The position numbers were made by a program, and so were the translations under genes. From contig NZ_CP109009.1 in assembly GCF_036226685.1 (NCBI RefSeq), positions 5,979,501 through 6,043,500 on the forward strand: a stretch of DNA of 64,000 bases. The letters run 5' to 3'. The DNA comes from Streptomyces sp. NBC_00690. GTDB taxonomy: Bacteria; Actinomycetota; Actinomycetes; Streptomycetales; Streptomycetaceae. A model generated the notes under the pieces. That model saw nothing but the letters and a program-made list of their open reading frames with translations, was not told where the DNA came from and made no database searches. This document shows, one piece after another, positions 8,898-17,492 of this stretch (position 1 is its first letter; each line of letters begins with the position of its first letter).

Positions 8898-11800
8898 CTA
8901 GCCGTCAGACGTCTTGCCACTCGAACGGGTGGCGCCCGCTGTCGCGCCCGCCCTGACACCACCTGAGGAACCGCTCGAACCCTTGGTGTTGGTGGTCGGC
9001 GCCTCGAAGGATTCCAACGCCTCCAAAACGTCCTGGACACGGGAAATCTCGGTCTGGATGTCCTCGCGACGGCGCACCAGGACGTCCAACTCCCGCTTGC
9101 CGTCGCCGACGAGCCGCTTGGCCTCGACCTCCGCATCGGCCTTGATCTGCTGTCCCTCGCGTACGAGTTCGGCCTTCTTCTGCTCGGCCTCCTTGAGCAG
9201 GCCCTCCGCCTTCCTGACCGCGGAGATACGGACCGAACTGGCCTCCGAATTCGCCTCGGCCAGCAGCTCCTTGGACTTGGTGTCCGCCTCCGCACGCTGA
9301 TCGCGCGCCGCCGTCATCAACTGGTCGACCCGCTCGCCGGTGGTCTTCATCTGCTCGGAGGTCTCCCGGCGGGCCCGCTCGTGCAGCTCCTCGACCTCGC
9401 TCTCGATCCGCGTGCGCAACTCCTCCGCACGCTCTCTGATCGCGGTCGAGTCCCGACGGGCACCCACCAGCAACTCGTCCGCGTCCGTACGGGACTTCTC
9501 CACCAGGGTGTTGCCCTCGATGGTCGCCTCGGCGAGCAGCCGTTCGGCCTCCTTGCGGGCGGCCCCCACCATGGTGTCGGCCATCTCCTCCGCCTCCAGC
9601 GCAGCGCGGAGCGCCTCCTCCTGAGCCCGGTTGATGAGCTGGTCGGCCTGCTCGGCGGCATCCCGACGGCGCTTGGCGGAAGCCTCGCGCGCCTCGTCCA
9701 CCGTGCGGTCCGCCGCGGCCCGCGCATCGGCGCGCATCCGCTCGGCCACGGCCTCCGCATCCGCCACGACCTTGCGGGCGTCGGCCCGCATCCGCTCCGC
9801 CGCCTGCTGGGCGGAGCCCACGGTGTCCGCGGCTTCGGCGCGCAGCCGCTCCGCCTCCGTGCCTGCCTCCGCCATCAACTGATCGGCCTGCTCCGCCGCA
9901 TCCGTACGGCGCTTGTCGGCCGATTGGCGTGCTTCATCGAGGAGTCGTTCGGCTTCGGTCCTGATCCGCTCGCCCTCGGCGGTCGCCTCACGCACGAGCC
10001 GATCGGACACGGTCGCGGCCTCGGAACGGCGCTTGTCGGCCGATTGGCGTGCCTCGTCGAGCAGTCGTTCGGCTTCGGTCCTGATCCGCTCGCCCTCGGC
10101 ACTCGCCTCGCCCACGAGCCGATCCGACAGGGTCGCGGCCTCGGAACGGATCCGGTTGGCGTCGTCCCGGGCGTCCGCACGGGTACGGGAAGCGTCCTGC
10201 TCGGCCGTCGCCAGCGCGTTCGACGCATCCGTACGCATCCGTTGGGCGTACTCCGCGGTGTCCGTGCGCAGCCGCTCGGACTCCTCGATCGCATCGGTGA
10301 CGGTCCGTTCGGCCAGCGCGTTCGCTGCCTCGGTCTCCTCCTGCGCCCGCGTCCGCAACCGGGACACGTCCTCCGCCGCGCGATCCCGCTCGGCGTGGGC
10401 GTCGGAGCGAATCCGGTCCGCCTCGTCCTGTGCCTCGGTACGGGTCCGCTCGGCCGAGTGCTCGGCCGCCGAACGCAGCCCGGCGATCTCCTGTTCGGCC
10501 TGCTCGTGCAGGCCGGCGACGGCATCCCGCACCTGCTTCGCGGTCTGCTCGGCCGCGGCGACCAGATCCGTGGCCCGCTGGTCCGCCTCTTCGACCAGCC
10601 GGTGGGCCTCGGCCTGGGCGTCCTCGACCCGCTTGCGGGCGGAGGCGAGGAGCCCCTCGCTCTGCTCGCGGGCCCGCTCGCGCTCCTGGTCGGCTTCGGC
10701 GCGCGCCGAATCCACCATGCCCTCGGCCTCGCGGCGGCGGCGCAACGCCTCTTCCTGAGCTGCTGCCAGCGCTTCCGCGGCCTCGGCACCCACCCGCTCG
10801 GAAGCCGCTGCTGCCTCCGCGCGCAACCGGTCGGCGGTGTCCTTCGCCTCGCTCTTGAGCCGCTCCGCCTCGGCCGCGGCCTCGGAGCGCAGCCGTACCG
10901 CTGCGTTCTCCGCTTCGGCGCGGGTGCCCGCTGCGTCCGCTGCGGCCTCGGTCCGCAGCCGCTCGGCTTCCTGCTCGGTCTGGGCCTGAAGCGCACGCAG
11001 CCGCTCGCCGGCCTCCCGGCGCAACCGCTCGATCTCGTCGCCGGTGTCCCGGCGCAGCTGCTCGGCGTCCGCACGGGCCTCGGTCAGCGCCTCATCGGCG
11101 GCCTGACGCCGGGACTGGGCCTCGGCATGGAGACGGCCCAGCTCCTCGGCGGCTTCCTCCTGCCGGGCGGCCATCGCCCGCTCGGCGTCCTCGCGCAACT
11201 CCGCCGCTGCCCGTTCGGCCGCCGCCCGCACACCCTCCGCGAGCTCCTCGGCCTCGGCGCGCAGCCGCTCGGCCTCGGTGCGCGCTGAGGCAAGGCCCTG
11301 CTCGGCCTGTCGGCGCAGCGCCGTCGCACGCTCGATCGCCTCCGTGCGCACCCGCTCGCTGTCGCCGCTGGCCGTGGAGCGCAGCTCATCGGCATCGGTG
11401 CGCGCCTTGGTGAGCAGCCCCTCCGCGGTGCTGGCCGCCTCCTCGATCTGCTGGACGGCCTCCCGCCTGGCCTCGCCACGGATGCGCTCGCCTTCCGCGA
11501 CCGCCTCCGACCGGAGCTGTTCGGCCTCGCCGCGCAGCCGGCGCGCCTCCTCCTGGAGCTCGACGGTCTTGGCCCGGTACTCCTTGGTGTCGTCCTTGGC
11601 CGCGCCCTTGAGCTGGTCGGCCTGCTCCGCGGCCTCGCCGCGCAGCCGGTCCGCCTCGGCCTCGGCCTCGCGGCGGATGCGTTCGGCTTCCGCGCTCGCC
11701 TTCCGGGTGGTCTCCTGGGCGTCTTCGGACGCCTTCGTCAAGACCTCCTCGGCCGCTCGGGCGGCCTTGGCGAGCGCTGCTGCGGAGTCCTCGGCGGCAG

Positions 11801-12869
11801 CCGTCCGAGCCTTCTCGGTGGCGGTCGCCAACTGCTTGTCGGCCTCGGCGCGGGCATCGGCGAGGATCTGCTCGGCCTCGGCCTTCAGCGCCTCGGCATC
11901 GGTGGTCGCCTCGCCGACCAGTCGGGCGATCTCCGCCTTCGCGGTCCTGGCGCGCTGCTCGTTGTCCGACTCCGCGGACGTCAACTGCTTGGCGGCGGCT
12001 TCCTTGGCCTCGGTCAGGACCCGTTCCGACTCGGTACGGGCCTCGCGAAGCTTCTCCTCCGCCTCCTGTATCCGCTGCTCGGCGACGCGGCTCAGTTCGG
12101 CGGCCTGCTGCCTCGCCTGGTCGGACTCCGCGGTGGTGGACGAACGCAGCCGTTCGGCGTGGCTGGTGGCCTCCTGCGCCTGGGTGGATGCGGCGTTCAT
12201 CAGCCGTTCGGCGTCCCGGCGGGCACGCAGCAGGATCGACTCGGCCTCGGACCGGGCGCTCTCCGTCTCCGAGCTGACCCGCTGGCGGGCCTCGTCGGCG
12301 AGCCGTTTGGCCTCGGTGCGCGCCGCGGCGAGGCCCTGCTCGGCCTCGGCGCGCGACTCGTCGAGCAGCCTGCGGGCCTGGGACTCGGTACGGGCGCGCA
12401 GTTGCTCGGCCCAGGCGACGTTCTCGTTGACGTGGGCTTCGACGGTCTGGCGGCGCTCGGCCAACTCCTGGTCGAGTCGCTGGCGGCGCTGGTTGGCCTC
12501 GGTGTGCAGTTCGGCCTGGAGTCGGGCCTGGTGTTCGGCGTGCTCCTGGAGGATGCGCTGGGTCTGGGCACGGGCCTCGCGCAGTTCGCGCTCGGCGTCC
12601 CCCCGCATCTGATCGGCCTGGACCTGGGCGTTGCGGAGCATCTGCTCGGCCTGGTAGCCGAGGTCGCCGTTGTCGTAGGCGGGGCGTGATGCGAGGCTGC
12701 GGCGCGCCTCATGGAGCTTCGCGCGCAATACCTCGACCTGGTAGCCGAGGTCCTCGGCGTGCTGGACGGCCTTCTCCCGCTCGGTCTTCAGCCGTTCCAT
12801 CTCGGCTTCGAACCGCGAAAGGTGGTCGTCGTCAGCTCGGTGGCTCTCCTGGCGTTCGTAGCCCCGCAC
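8898..12869 (-). CDS. scy: Scy, giant coiled-coil polarity scaffold
   Basis: An almost uninterrupted coiled coil of about 1,323 residues, built from Ala/Glu/Arg-rich units such as ERIRTEAERLLDEAR with mixed heptad/hendecad spacing. The N-terminal 70 residues (DHLSRFEAEMERLKTEREK, then GYQVEVLRAKLHEARR) are the conserved Scy head; the C-terminal 50 are Ser/Gly/Thr-rich and non-coiled. Scy recruits DivIVA and FilP and marks new tip sites. GTG 12869 (VRGYERQE) is preferred; TTG 12899 is also possible. Within it, 9901-10140 is a recent 120-bp tandem duplication. It lies downstream of the epimerase gene and upstream of filP. Confidence 0.95.
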   Translation of the reverse strand: MRGYERQESHRADDDHLSRFEAEMERLKTEREKAVQHAEDLGYQVEVLRAKLHEARRSLASRPAYDNGDLGYQAEQMLRNAQVQADQMRGDAERELREARAQTQRILQEHAEHQARLQAELHTEANQRRQRLDQELAERRQTVEAHVNENVAWAEQLRARTESQARRLLDESRAEAEQGLAAARTEAKRLADEARQRVSSETESARSEAESILLRARRDAERLMNAASTQAQEATSHAERLRSSTTAESDQARQQAAELSRVAEQRIQEAEEKLREARTESERVLTEAKEAAAKQLTSAESDNEQRARTAKAEIARLVGEATTDAEALKAEAEQILADARAEADKQLATATEKARTAAAEDSAAALAKAARAAEEVLTKASEDAQETTRKASAEAERIRREAEAEADRLRGEAAEQADQLKGAAKDDTKEYRAKTVELQEEARRLRGEAEQLRSEAVAEGERIRGEARREAVQQIEEAASTAEGLLTKARTDADELRSTASGDSERVRTEAIERATALRRQAEQGLASARTEAERLRAEAEELAEGVRAAAERAAAELREDAERAMAARQEEAAEELGRLHAEAQSRRQAADEALTEARADAEQLRRDTGDEIERLRREAGERLRALQAQTEQEAERLRTEAAADAAGTRAEAENAAVRLRSEAAAEAERLKSEAKDTADRLRAEAAAASERVGAEAAEALAAAQEEALRRRREAEGMVDSARAEADQERERAREQSEGLLASARKRVEDAQAEAHRLVEEADQRATDLVAAAEQTAKQVRDAVAGLHEQAEQEIAGLRSAAEHSAERTRTEAQDEADRIRSDAHAERDRAAEDVSRLRTRAQEETEAANALAERTVTDAIEESERLRTDTAEYAQRMRTDASNALATAEQDASRTRADARDDANRIRSEAATLSDRLVGEASAEGERIRTEAERLLDEARQSADKRRSEAATVSDRLVREATAEGERIRTEAERLLDEARQSADKRRTDAAEQADQLMAEAGTEAERLRAEAADTVGSAQQAAERMRADARKVVADAEAVAERMRADARAAADRTVDEAREASAKRRRDAAEQADQLINRAQEEALRAALEAEEMADTMVGAARKEAERLLAEATIEGNTLVEKSRTDADELLVGARRDSTAIRERAEELRTRIESEVEELHERARRETSEQMKTTGERVDQLMTAARDQRAEADTKSKELLAEANSEASSVRISAVRKAEGLLKEAEQKKAELVREGQQIKADAEVEAKRLVGDGKRELDVLVRRREDIQTEISRVQDVLEALESFEAPTTNTKGSSGSSGGVRAGATAGATRSSGKTSDG
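9901..10140. repeat. 120-bp tandem duplication inside scy
   Basis: Bases 9901-10020 and 10021-10140 align without gaps at about 109 of 120 positions, including identical runs of 20 or more bases. Each encodes one 40-residue unit of the coiled coil. The rest of scy is diverged at DNA level, so this copy event looks recent. Confidence 0.85.
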
Positions 12870-12998
12870 TGCGCGGTCCCATCCGTCCCCTGGTCGCAAC
12901 TGGCTTCACACTCTCACCGCTCGCCGGGCGAACGGGCTCCCCGGGGAAATGGTGACAGATCAACATGAGAGGACGCGTCGCGGCCCCGACCCGGCCCC

Positions 12999-13026
12999 GG
13001 CCCGGAATTGCCCACTCTACCGGGCC
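12999..13026 (-). terminator. Possible terminator after the epimerase gene
   Basis: GGCCCGG (12999-13005) pairs with CCGGGCC (13020-13026) around a 14-base loop, between the epimerase stop and scy. Confidence 0.4.
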
Positions 13027-13039
13027 AGGAATCCGGAGG

Positions 13040-13468
13040 TCAGTGCTCCGTTGCAGAGGTGACAAGTTCGGTCAGAACACCATGGCAGTCCTTGGGGTGG
13101 AGGAAGGTGATCCGCGACCCCATGGAGCCGATGCGCGGCTGGTCGTACAGCACGCGCACGCCCTTCTCGCGGATGGCCGCCGCTTCACCGTCCACATCGG
13201 CGGTGCCGAACGCGATGTGATGAACTCCCTCCCCGTTCTTGGCCAGCCATTTCCCCACCGGGGAGTCCTCCCGGATCGGCTGGAGCAGCTGGAGGTAGGA
13301 AGCGCCTCCGTCGGAGGTGCCGTTGATCCGGAGCATGGCCTCCCGTACGCCCTGCTCCTCGTTCACCTCGGAGTGGTGGACCTCGAAACCGTACGTGGAA
13401 CGGTAGAACTCGACCGTCGCGTCGAGGTCGTGGCAGGCAATTCCGATGTGGTCGATTCGCGTCAGCAT
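13040..13468 (-). CDS. mce: Methylmalonyl-CoA epimerase
   Basis: The 142-residue protein is a vicinal-oxygen-chelate (glyoxalase-fold) enzyme. It opens with MLTRIDHIGIACHDLD, whose His7 is an expected metal ligand, has GVHHIAFGTADVD mid-chain (second His ligand) and ends with TFLHPKDCHGVLTELV (Glu ligand). It interconverts (2R)- and (2S)-methylmalonyl-CoA between propionyl-CoA carboxylation or mutase chemistry and polyketide supply. It is divergent from the thiolase-meaB operon, an arrangement consistent with shared acyl-CoA metabolism. Length and motifs are complete. Confidence 0.93.
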   Translation of the reverse strand: MLTRIDHIGIACHDLDATVEFYRSTYGFEVHHSEVNEEQGVREAMLRINGTSDGGASYLQLLQPIREDSPVGKWLAKNGEGVHHIAFGTADVDGEAAAIREKGVRVLYDQPRIGSMGSRITFLHPKDCHGVLTELVTSATEH

Positions 13469-13530
13469 CCCCCCAGTGCAGCGCCGTACCGGCGGTTACG
13501 CAACGTGCGCGCGATCACACCGACCGCCCG

Positions 13531-13560
13531 GTGACCTCGTGGTGGACCCCTCAGTACATT
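13531..13560 (+). promoter_or_regulatory. Candidate promoter of the thiolase-meaB operon
   Basis: GTGACC (13531-13536) and TACATT (13555-13560) are 18 bases apart, about 55 bases before the thiolase ATG and directed towards it. The match to consensus is moderate. Confidence 0.4.
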
Positions 13561-13615
13561 TGAGGTAAACCCTCGTTCACTCCTCAGCCTCCGTGCTGAA
13601 AGGGGATCTTGTCTC

Positions 13616-14818
13616 ATGTCAGGAACGACCGGTAACACCTCAGTGATCGTCGCGGGCGCCAGGACGCCCATGGGACGGCTCCTTGGCTCCCTGAAGTCCT
13701 TCTCGGGCGCGGATCTCGGCGGCTTCGCCATCAAGGCGGCGCTGGAGCGCGCGGGCGTCGCCCCCGAGCAGGTGGAGTACGTGATCATGGGGCAGGTGCT
13801 TCAGGCCGGTGCCGGGCAGATCCCGGCACGCCAGGCCGCGGTCAAGGCCGGCATCCCCATGAACGTGCCCGCCCTGACCGTCAACAAGGTCTGTCTGTCC
13901 GGCCTCGACGCCATCGCACTGGCCGACCAATTGATCCGCGCGGGTGAATTCGAGATCGTCGTGGCCGGTGGCCAGGAGTCGATGACCAATGCGCCACATC
14001 TGCTGCCGAAGTCGCGCGAGGGCTTCAAGTACGGGGCCGTGGGAATGCTCGACGCCATGGCGCACGACGGGCTCACCGACCCCTTCGAGAACATCGCGAT
14101 GGGCGAGTCGACCGAGCGGCACAACGCCCTGCTGAAGATCGTCCGTACCGATCAGGACAAGATCGCGGCCCTCTCCCACCAGCGCGCCGCCGCCGCGCAG
14201 AAGAACGGGGTCTTCGACGCCGAGATCACGCCCATCGAGATTCCGCAGCGCAAGGGCGAGCCGGTCGTCGTCACCAAGGACGAGGGCATCCGGCCCGAGA
14301 CCACCGTGGAGTCGCTGGGCCGGCTCCGTCCGGCGTTCGCCGCCGAGGGCACGATCACGGCGGGCACCGCGTCGCAGATCTCCGACGGTGCGGCTGCGGT
14401 CGTGGTCATGAGCCGGGCCAAGGCCGAGGAGCTGGGGTTGGAGTGGATCGCCGAGATCGGTGCCCACGGCAATGTCGCAGGCCCCGACAACTCCCTCCAC
14501 TCGCAGCCCTCGAACGCGATCGCGCACGCCCTGCGCAAGGAAGGGCTTGAAGTCGCCGATCTCGATCTGATCGAGATCAACGAAGCGTTCGCCGCGGTCG
14601 CCGTGCAGTCAATGCGGGACCTCGGGGTGTCCCCGGAAAAGGTGAACGTCAACGGTGGTGCGATCGCGCTCGGCCACCCCATCGGTATGTCGGGCGCCCG
14701 ATTGGTGCTGCATCTGGCGCTGGAGCTCCAGCGCCGGGGCGGTGGCGTCGGGGCCGCAGCGCTCTGCGGTGGCGGTGGACAGGGCGACGCCCTGATCGTC
14801 CGCGTACCGGCGAGCTGA
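13616..14818 (+). CDS. Acetyl-CoA C-acetyltransferase (thiolase)
   Basis: The 400-residue protein is a full-length thiolase. Cys93 in [13 protein letters not shown] is the acyl-accepting nucleophile. [16 protein letters not shown] supplies the catalytic His and [12 protein letters not shown] the second catalytic Cys. [12 protein letters not shown] is the usual third motif. It catalyses reversible condensation of two acetyl-CoA or thiolysis of acetoacetyl-CoA. The ATG is preceded by AAAGGGGA. meaB follows after 52 bases with no terminator, so the two are probably cotranscribed. Chain-length preference cannot be read from sequence. Confidence 0.93.
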   Translation: MSGTTGNTSVIVAGARTPMGRLLGSLKSFSGADLGGFAIKAALERAGVAPEQVEYVIMGQVLQAGAGQIPARQAAVKAGIPMNVPALTVNKVCLSGLDAIALADQLIRAGEFEIVVAGGQESMTNAPHLLPKSREGFKYGAVGMLDAMAHDGLTDPFENIAMGESTERHNALLKIVRTDQDKIAALSHQRAAAAQKNGVFDAEITPIEIPQRKGEPVVVTKDEGIRPETTVESLGRLRPAFAAEGTITAGTASQISDGAAAVVVMSRAKAEELGLEWIAEIGAHGNVAGPDNSLHSQPSNAIAHALRKEGLEVADLDLIEINEAFAAVAVQSMRDLGVSPEKVNVNGGAIALGHPIGMSGARLVLHLALELQRRGGGVGAAALCGGGGQGDALIVRVPAS

Positions 14819-14870
14819 TCCCTTCAGGCACATGCCGTTCGGGCCGGTCGAACCACAGAGGAGCCGAGTG

Positions 14871-15827
14871 ATGGTGGACGTCCCCCAACTGGTCGCTGAT
14901 GCGAGGGAGGGCAGGCCACGGGCCGTGGCCCGGCTGATCTCCCTGGTGGAGGGGGCGTCCCCGCAGCTGCGCGAGGTGATGGCGGCACTGGCCCCGCTGA
15001 CCGGGGGCGCGTACGTCGTCGGCCTCACCGGTTCGCCCGGTGTCGGCAAGTCGACGTCGACATCGGTCCTGGTGAGCGCCTACCGCAAGGCGGGAAAACG
15101 GGTGGGGGTGCTCGCCGTGGACCCGTCCTCGCCGTTCTCGGGCGGCGCCCTGCTCGGAGACCGGGTCCGGATGTCGGAACACGCGTCCGACCCGGGCGTC
15201 TACATCCGGTCCATGGCCACGCGAGGCCATCTCGGCGGTCTGGCATGGGCGGCCCCGCAGGCGATCCGTGTCCTGGACGCCGCGGGCTGCGATGTGATCC
15301 TGGTGGAGACCGTGGGCGTGGGTCAGTCGGAGGTGGAGATCGCGGCTGCTGCCGACACCTCCGTGGTGTTGCTCGCCCCCGGTATGGGGGACGGGATCCA
15401 GGCCGCGAAGGCCGGCATCCTGGAGATCGGGGACGTCTACGTCGTCAACAAGGCGGACCGTGACGGCGCGGACGCCACCGCCCGGGAGTTGAACCACATG
15501 CTCGGGTTGGGCGAGGCCCGCTCGCCCGGTGACTGGCGTCCCCCCATCGTCAAGACGGTGGCGGCCCGGGGCGAGGGCACGGACGAGGTCCTGGCCGCCC
15601 TGGACAAGCACCGCGCCTGGATGGAGGAGCACGGGGTCCTCGCACAGCGCCGGGTACGACGGGCCGCCGTCGAGGTGGAGACGATCGCGGTCACCGCCCT
15701 GCGCGAGCGGATCGGTGATCTCCACGGGGACCGTCGGCTCGGGGCGCTCGCCGAGCGGATCGTGGCGGGGGAGACGGACCCCTACTCGGCGGCCGACGAA
15801 CTGGTGGCGGGACTGACGCAGACGTAG
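14871..15827 (+). CDS. meaB: MeaB, G-protein chaperone of B12-dependent mutases
   Basis: The 318-residue GTPase of the MeaB/ArgK family has P-loop GLTGSPGVGKST (about 51-62), DPSSPFSGGALLGDR (switch region), ETVGVGQSE and base-recognition NKAD. Family members load and protect the adenosylcobalamin of methylmalonyl-CoA or isobutyryl-CoA mutase. Clients are likely the icmA product in this window and a methylmalonyl-CoA mutase encoded elsewhere. ATG 14871 is preceded by GAGGAG; a GTG three bases earlier is a possible alternative. It is probably cotranscribed with the thiolase. Confidence 0.93.
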   Translation: MVDVPQLVADAREGRPRAVARLISLVEGASPQLREVMAALAPLTGGAYVVGLTGSPGVGKSTSTSVLVSAYRKAGKRVGVLAVDPSSPFSGGALLGDRVRMSEHASDPGVYIRSMATRGHLGGLAWAAPQAIRVLDAAGCDVILVETVGVGQSEVEIAAAADTSVVLLAPGMGDGIQAAKAGILEIGDVYVVNKADRDGADATARELNHMLGLGEARSPGDWRPPIVKTVAARGEGTDEVLAALDKHRAWMEEHGVLAQRRVRRAAVEVETIAVTALRERIGDLHGDRRLGALAERIVAGETDPYSAADELVAGLTQT

Positions 15828-15839
15828 CGCATCCGACGG

Positions 15840-15887
15840 CCCCTGGGCCGGGACGCCCCTGGGCCGGGACGCCCCGGGGCCGGGCGG
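15840..15887. repeat. Three tandem copies of a 16-bp GC-rich unit
   Basis: CCCCTGGGCCGGGACG occurs at 15840-15855 and 15856-15871 exactly, and with changes at 15872-15887. It lies just past the meaB stop. It can fold into G/C hairpins and may act as a terminator. Confidence 0.7.
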
Positions 15888-16017
15888 GCAAAGGCCCGAC
15901 CCGGCCTGGACGCGGGGGGATTGGTCCAAGGCCGGGCCGGGGTTCAGGGGCGGGGCGCTGCGGGGCGCCCCGGGGGCATGCCCCTGGCTGTGGGGGCGGC
16001 GATGCCCATGGTCTGGG

Positions 16018-16045
16018 CCCACGTTCAGCCCACGTTCAGTCCACG
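16018..16045. promoter_or_regulatory. Direct repeats CCCACGTTCAG beyond the PepSY gene
   Basis: CCCACGTTCAG occurs at 16018-16028 and 16029-16039 back to back (11-bp period), followed by a partial third copy. The GTTCAG core is the inverse of the CTGAAC half-site in the promoter region at 16767. It also resembles the 11-bp direct-repeat unit of PHO boxes. It lies between convergent genes, an unusual place for an operator. Confidence 0.45.
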
Positions 16046-16075
16046 ACTAGGGGGAGCGCCGCCCGGTAGGGGGGA

Positions 16076-16711
16076 TCAGTCGTCGTCGCGGTCGTTCTTG
16101 TCGTCCCTGTCATCACGGTCGTCGGTGCCATCACGGTCATCGGCGTCGTTGGTGTCGTCGCTGTCATCGGCGTCATCGCCGTTGTTGGATTCTGCCGAGA
16201 CCGATGCCTTGCCGGTCGTGGCGTCCACCCGCACCTCGTGCTCGCGACCGTCCTTGTCCCGGACCTCGACCTCCCAGTGGCCGTTGTCGAAGTCGACCTC
16301 GGTGACGGAGCCCGCACGGAACTTCAGGGCGGCGGATGCCGCCTGCTCGGCGTTCACCTTCGCGGCGTTCAGGGCCTCGCGCTCGGCCTTGTCGTCAGCG
16401 GAGTCGCGGTCGTCACCGTCGTCGCGGTCATCGTCGTCCGAGAACAGGGACGCCTTGCCCTTCGCGTCCACCCGGACGTCCTGGTCGTCGCCGTTCTTGC
16501 TGACGACCTCCACCTCCCACTGGCCCTTCGCGTCGTCGTCCAGGCCGATGGACTCGATCGACCCCGGGCTCTTCTTCAGTGCCGCACCGGCGGCCTCGGA
16601 CGCCGAAATGCTCGACGAGGGAGCGGGGTCGCCGGACGCGGCGACCGCAGTGTAGGTACCGCCGCCCACCAGGGCGATCACGGCGACGGCGACGGCAATC
16701 TTGCGCTTCAT
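16076..16711 (-). CDS. Secreted PepSY-domain protein with acidic tail
   Basis: The 211-residue protein has an N-terminal signal sequence (KRKIAVAVAVIALVGGGTYTAVAA) with an Ala-rich end. Two PepSY-like repeats follow, about 38-85 (WEVEVVSKNGDDQDVRVDAKGKAS) and 105-160 (WEVEVRDKDGREHEVRVDATTGKAS). They are separated by an Asp-rich linker and followed by a tail of nearly 35 residues made mostly of Asp, Arg and Asn. PepSY domains inhibit or bind extracellular proteases or ligands. The gene is divergent from the two-component system at 16827 and shares its promoter region, as PepSY-HK-RR sets often do. The Asp-rich segments would bind divalent cations, which is inference. Confidence 0.85.
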   Translation of the reverse strand: MKRKIAVAVAVIALVGGGTYTAVAASGDPAPSSSISASEAAGAALKKSPGSIESIGLDDDAKGQWEVEVVSKNGDDQDVRVDAKGKASLFSDDDDRDDGDDRDSADDKAEREALNAAKVNAEQAASAALKFRAGSVTEVDFDNGHWEVEVRDKDGREHEVRVDATTGKASVSAESNNGDDADDSDDTNDADDRDGTDDRDDRDDKNDRDDD

Positions 16712-16766
16712 GAGGGTTCCTCCCCGTACCTGCTGGCTTCGTGGACACCAATCTGCCGGGGAGATG

Positions 16767-16803
16767 CTGAACCCAACCTGAAGCCACCTGAAGGGATCTT
16801 CAG
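16767..16803. promoter_or_regulatory. Phased CTGAAG half-sites in the PepSY/two-component promoter region
   Basis: CTGAAC at 16767, CTGAAG at 16778 and 16788, and the inverse CTTCAG at 16798 are spaced 11, 10 and 10 bp, one helical turn each. The 115-bp region serves divergent genes starting at 16711 and 16827. The pattern is typical of OmpR-family regulators bound on one DNA face, so autoregulation by the adjacent regulator is inferred. Confidence 0.6.
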
Positions 16804-16826
16804 CTTCGATTTGCGACCCTGAGCGC

Positions 16827-17492
16827 ATGCGTTTGTTGATCGTGGAGGACGAGAAGAGGCTGGCGCTCTCCCTTGCCAGGGGATTGACGGCCGAAGGCTA
16901 TGCGGTGGACGTGGTCCACGACGGCCTCGAAGGGCTGCACCAGGCGTCCGAGGGCTCGTACGACCTCGTCATCCTCGACATCATGCTGCCCGGGATGAAC
17001 GGCTATCGCGTCTGCGCGTCGCTCCGGGCCGCGGGTGACGAGGTGCCGATCCTGATGCTCACCGCCAAGGACGGTGAGTACGACGAGGCGGAGGGTCTCG
17101 ACACCGGCGCCGACGACTACCTGACCAAGCCGTTCTCGTACGTGGTCCTCGTCGCGAGGGTGAAGGCGCTGCTGCGCCGCCGCGGTCGCTCCGGCGGCTC
17201 GCCCCGGCTCACCGTGGGTGACCTACGGGTGGAGACCGCGGCCCGTCGGGTCTTCCGCGGGGACGAGGAGGTGACGCTCACCGCCAAGGAGTTCGCCGTG
17301 CTGGAGCAACTCGCCGTGCGCGCCGGTGACGTGGTCAGCAAGGCGGAGATCCTCGAACACGTCTGGGACTTCGCCTACGACGGCGACCCCAACATCATCG
17401 AGGTCTACATCAGCGCCCTGCGTCGAAAGCTGGGCGCCCCCCGCATCCAGACCGTGCGCGGTGCGGGATACCGACTGGTGGCCGCGCCATGA
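16827..17492 (+). CDS. OmpR-family response regulator
   Basis: The 221-residue regulator has a receiver domain (1-115) with acidic pocket Glu7/Asp8, phosphoacceptor Asp51 (LVILDIMLPG), Thr in MLTAKD and Lys in TKPF. A winged-helix DNA-binding domain follows (about 127-220; TAKEFAVLEQL, VYISALRRKLG, RGAGYRLV). The start overlaps no gene and lies 25 bases beyond the phased CTGAAG sites. The stop overlaps the kinase start by four bases. It is paired with the histidine kinase and, by context, controls the divergent PepSY gene. Confidence 0.93.
   Translation: MRLLIVEDEKRLALSLARGLTAEGYAVDVVHDGLEGLHQASEGSYDLVILDIMLPGMNGYRVCASLRAAGDEVPILMLTAKDGEYDEAEGLDTGADDYLTKPFSYVVLVARVKALLRRRGRSGGSPRLTVGDLRVETAARRVFRGDEEVTLTAKEFAVLEQLAVRAGDVVSKAEILEHVWDFAYDGDPNIIEVYISALRRKLGAPRIQTVRGAGYRLVAAP

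Noticed and set aside
9381..11288. 635-codon open frame antisense to scy
   Set aside because: It is the mirror of a long, biased coiled-coil gene; the product is Leu/Gly/Arg-rich without domains and no ribosome site is seen.
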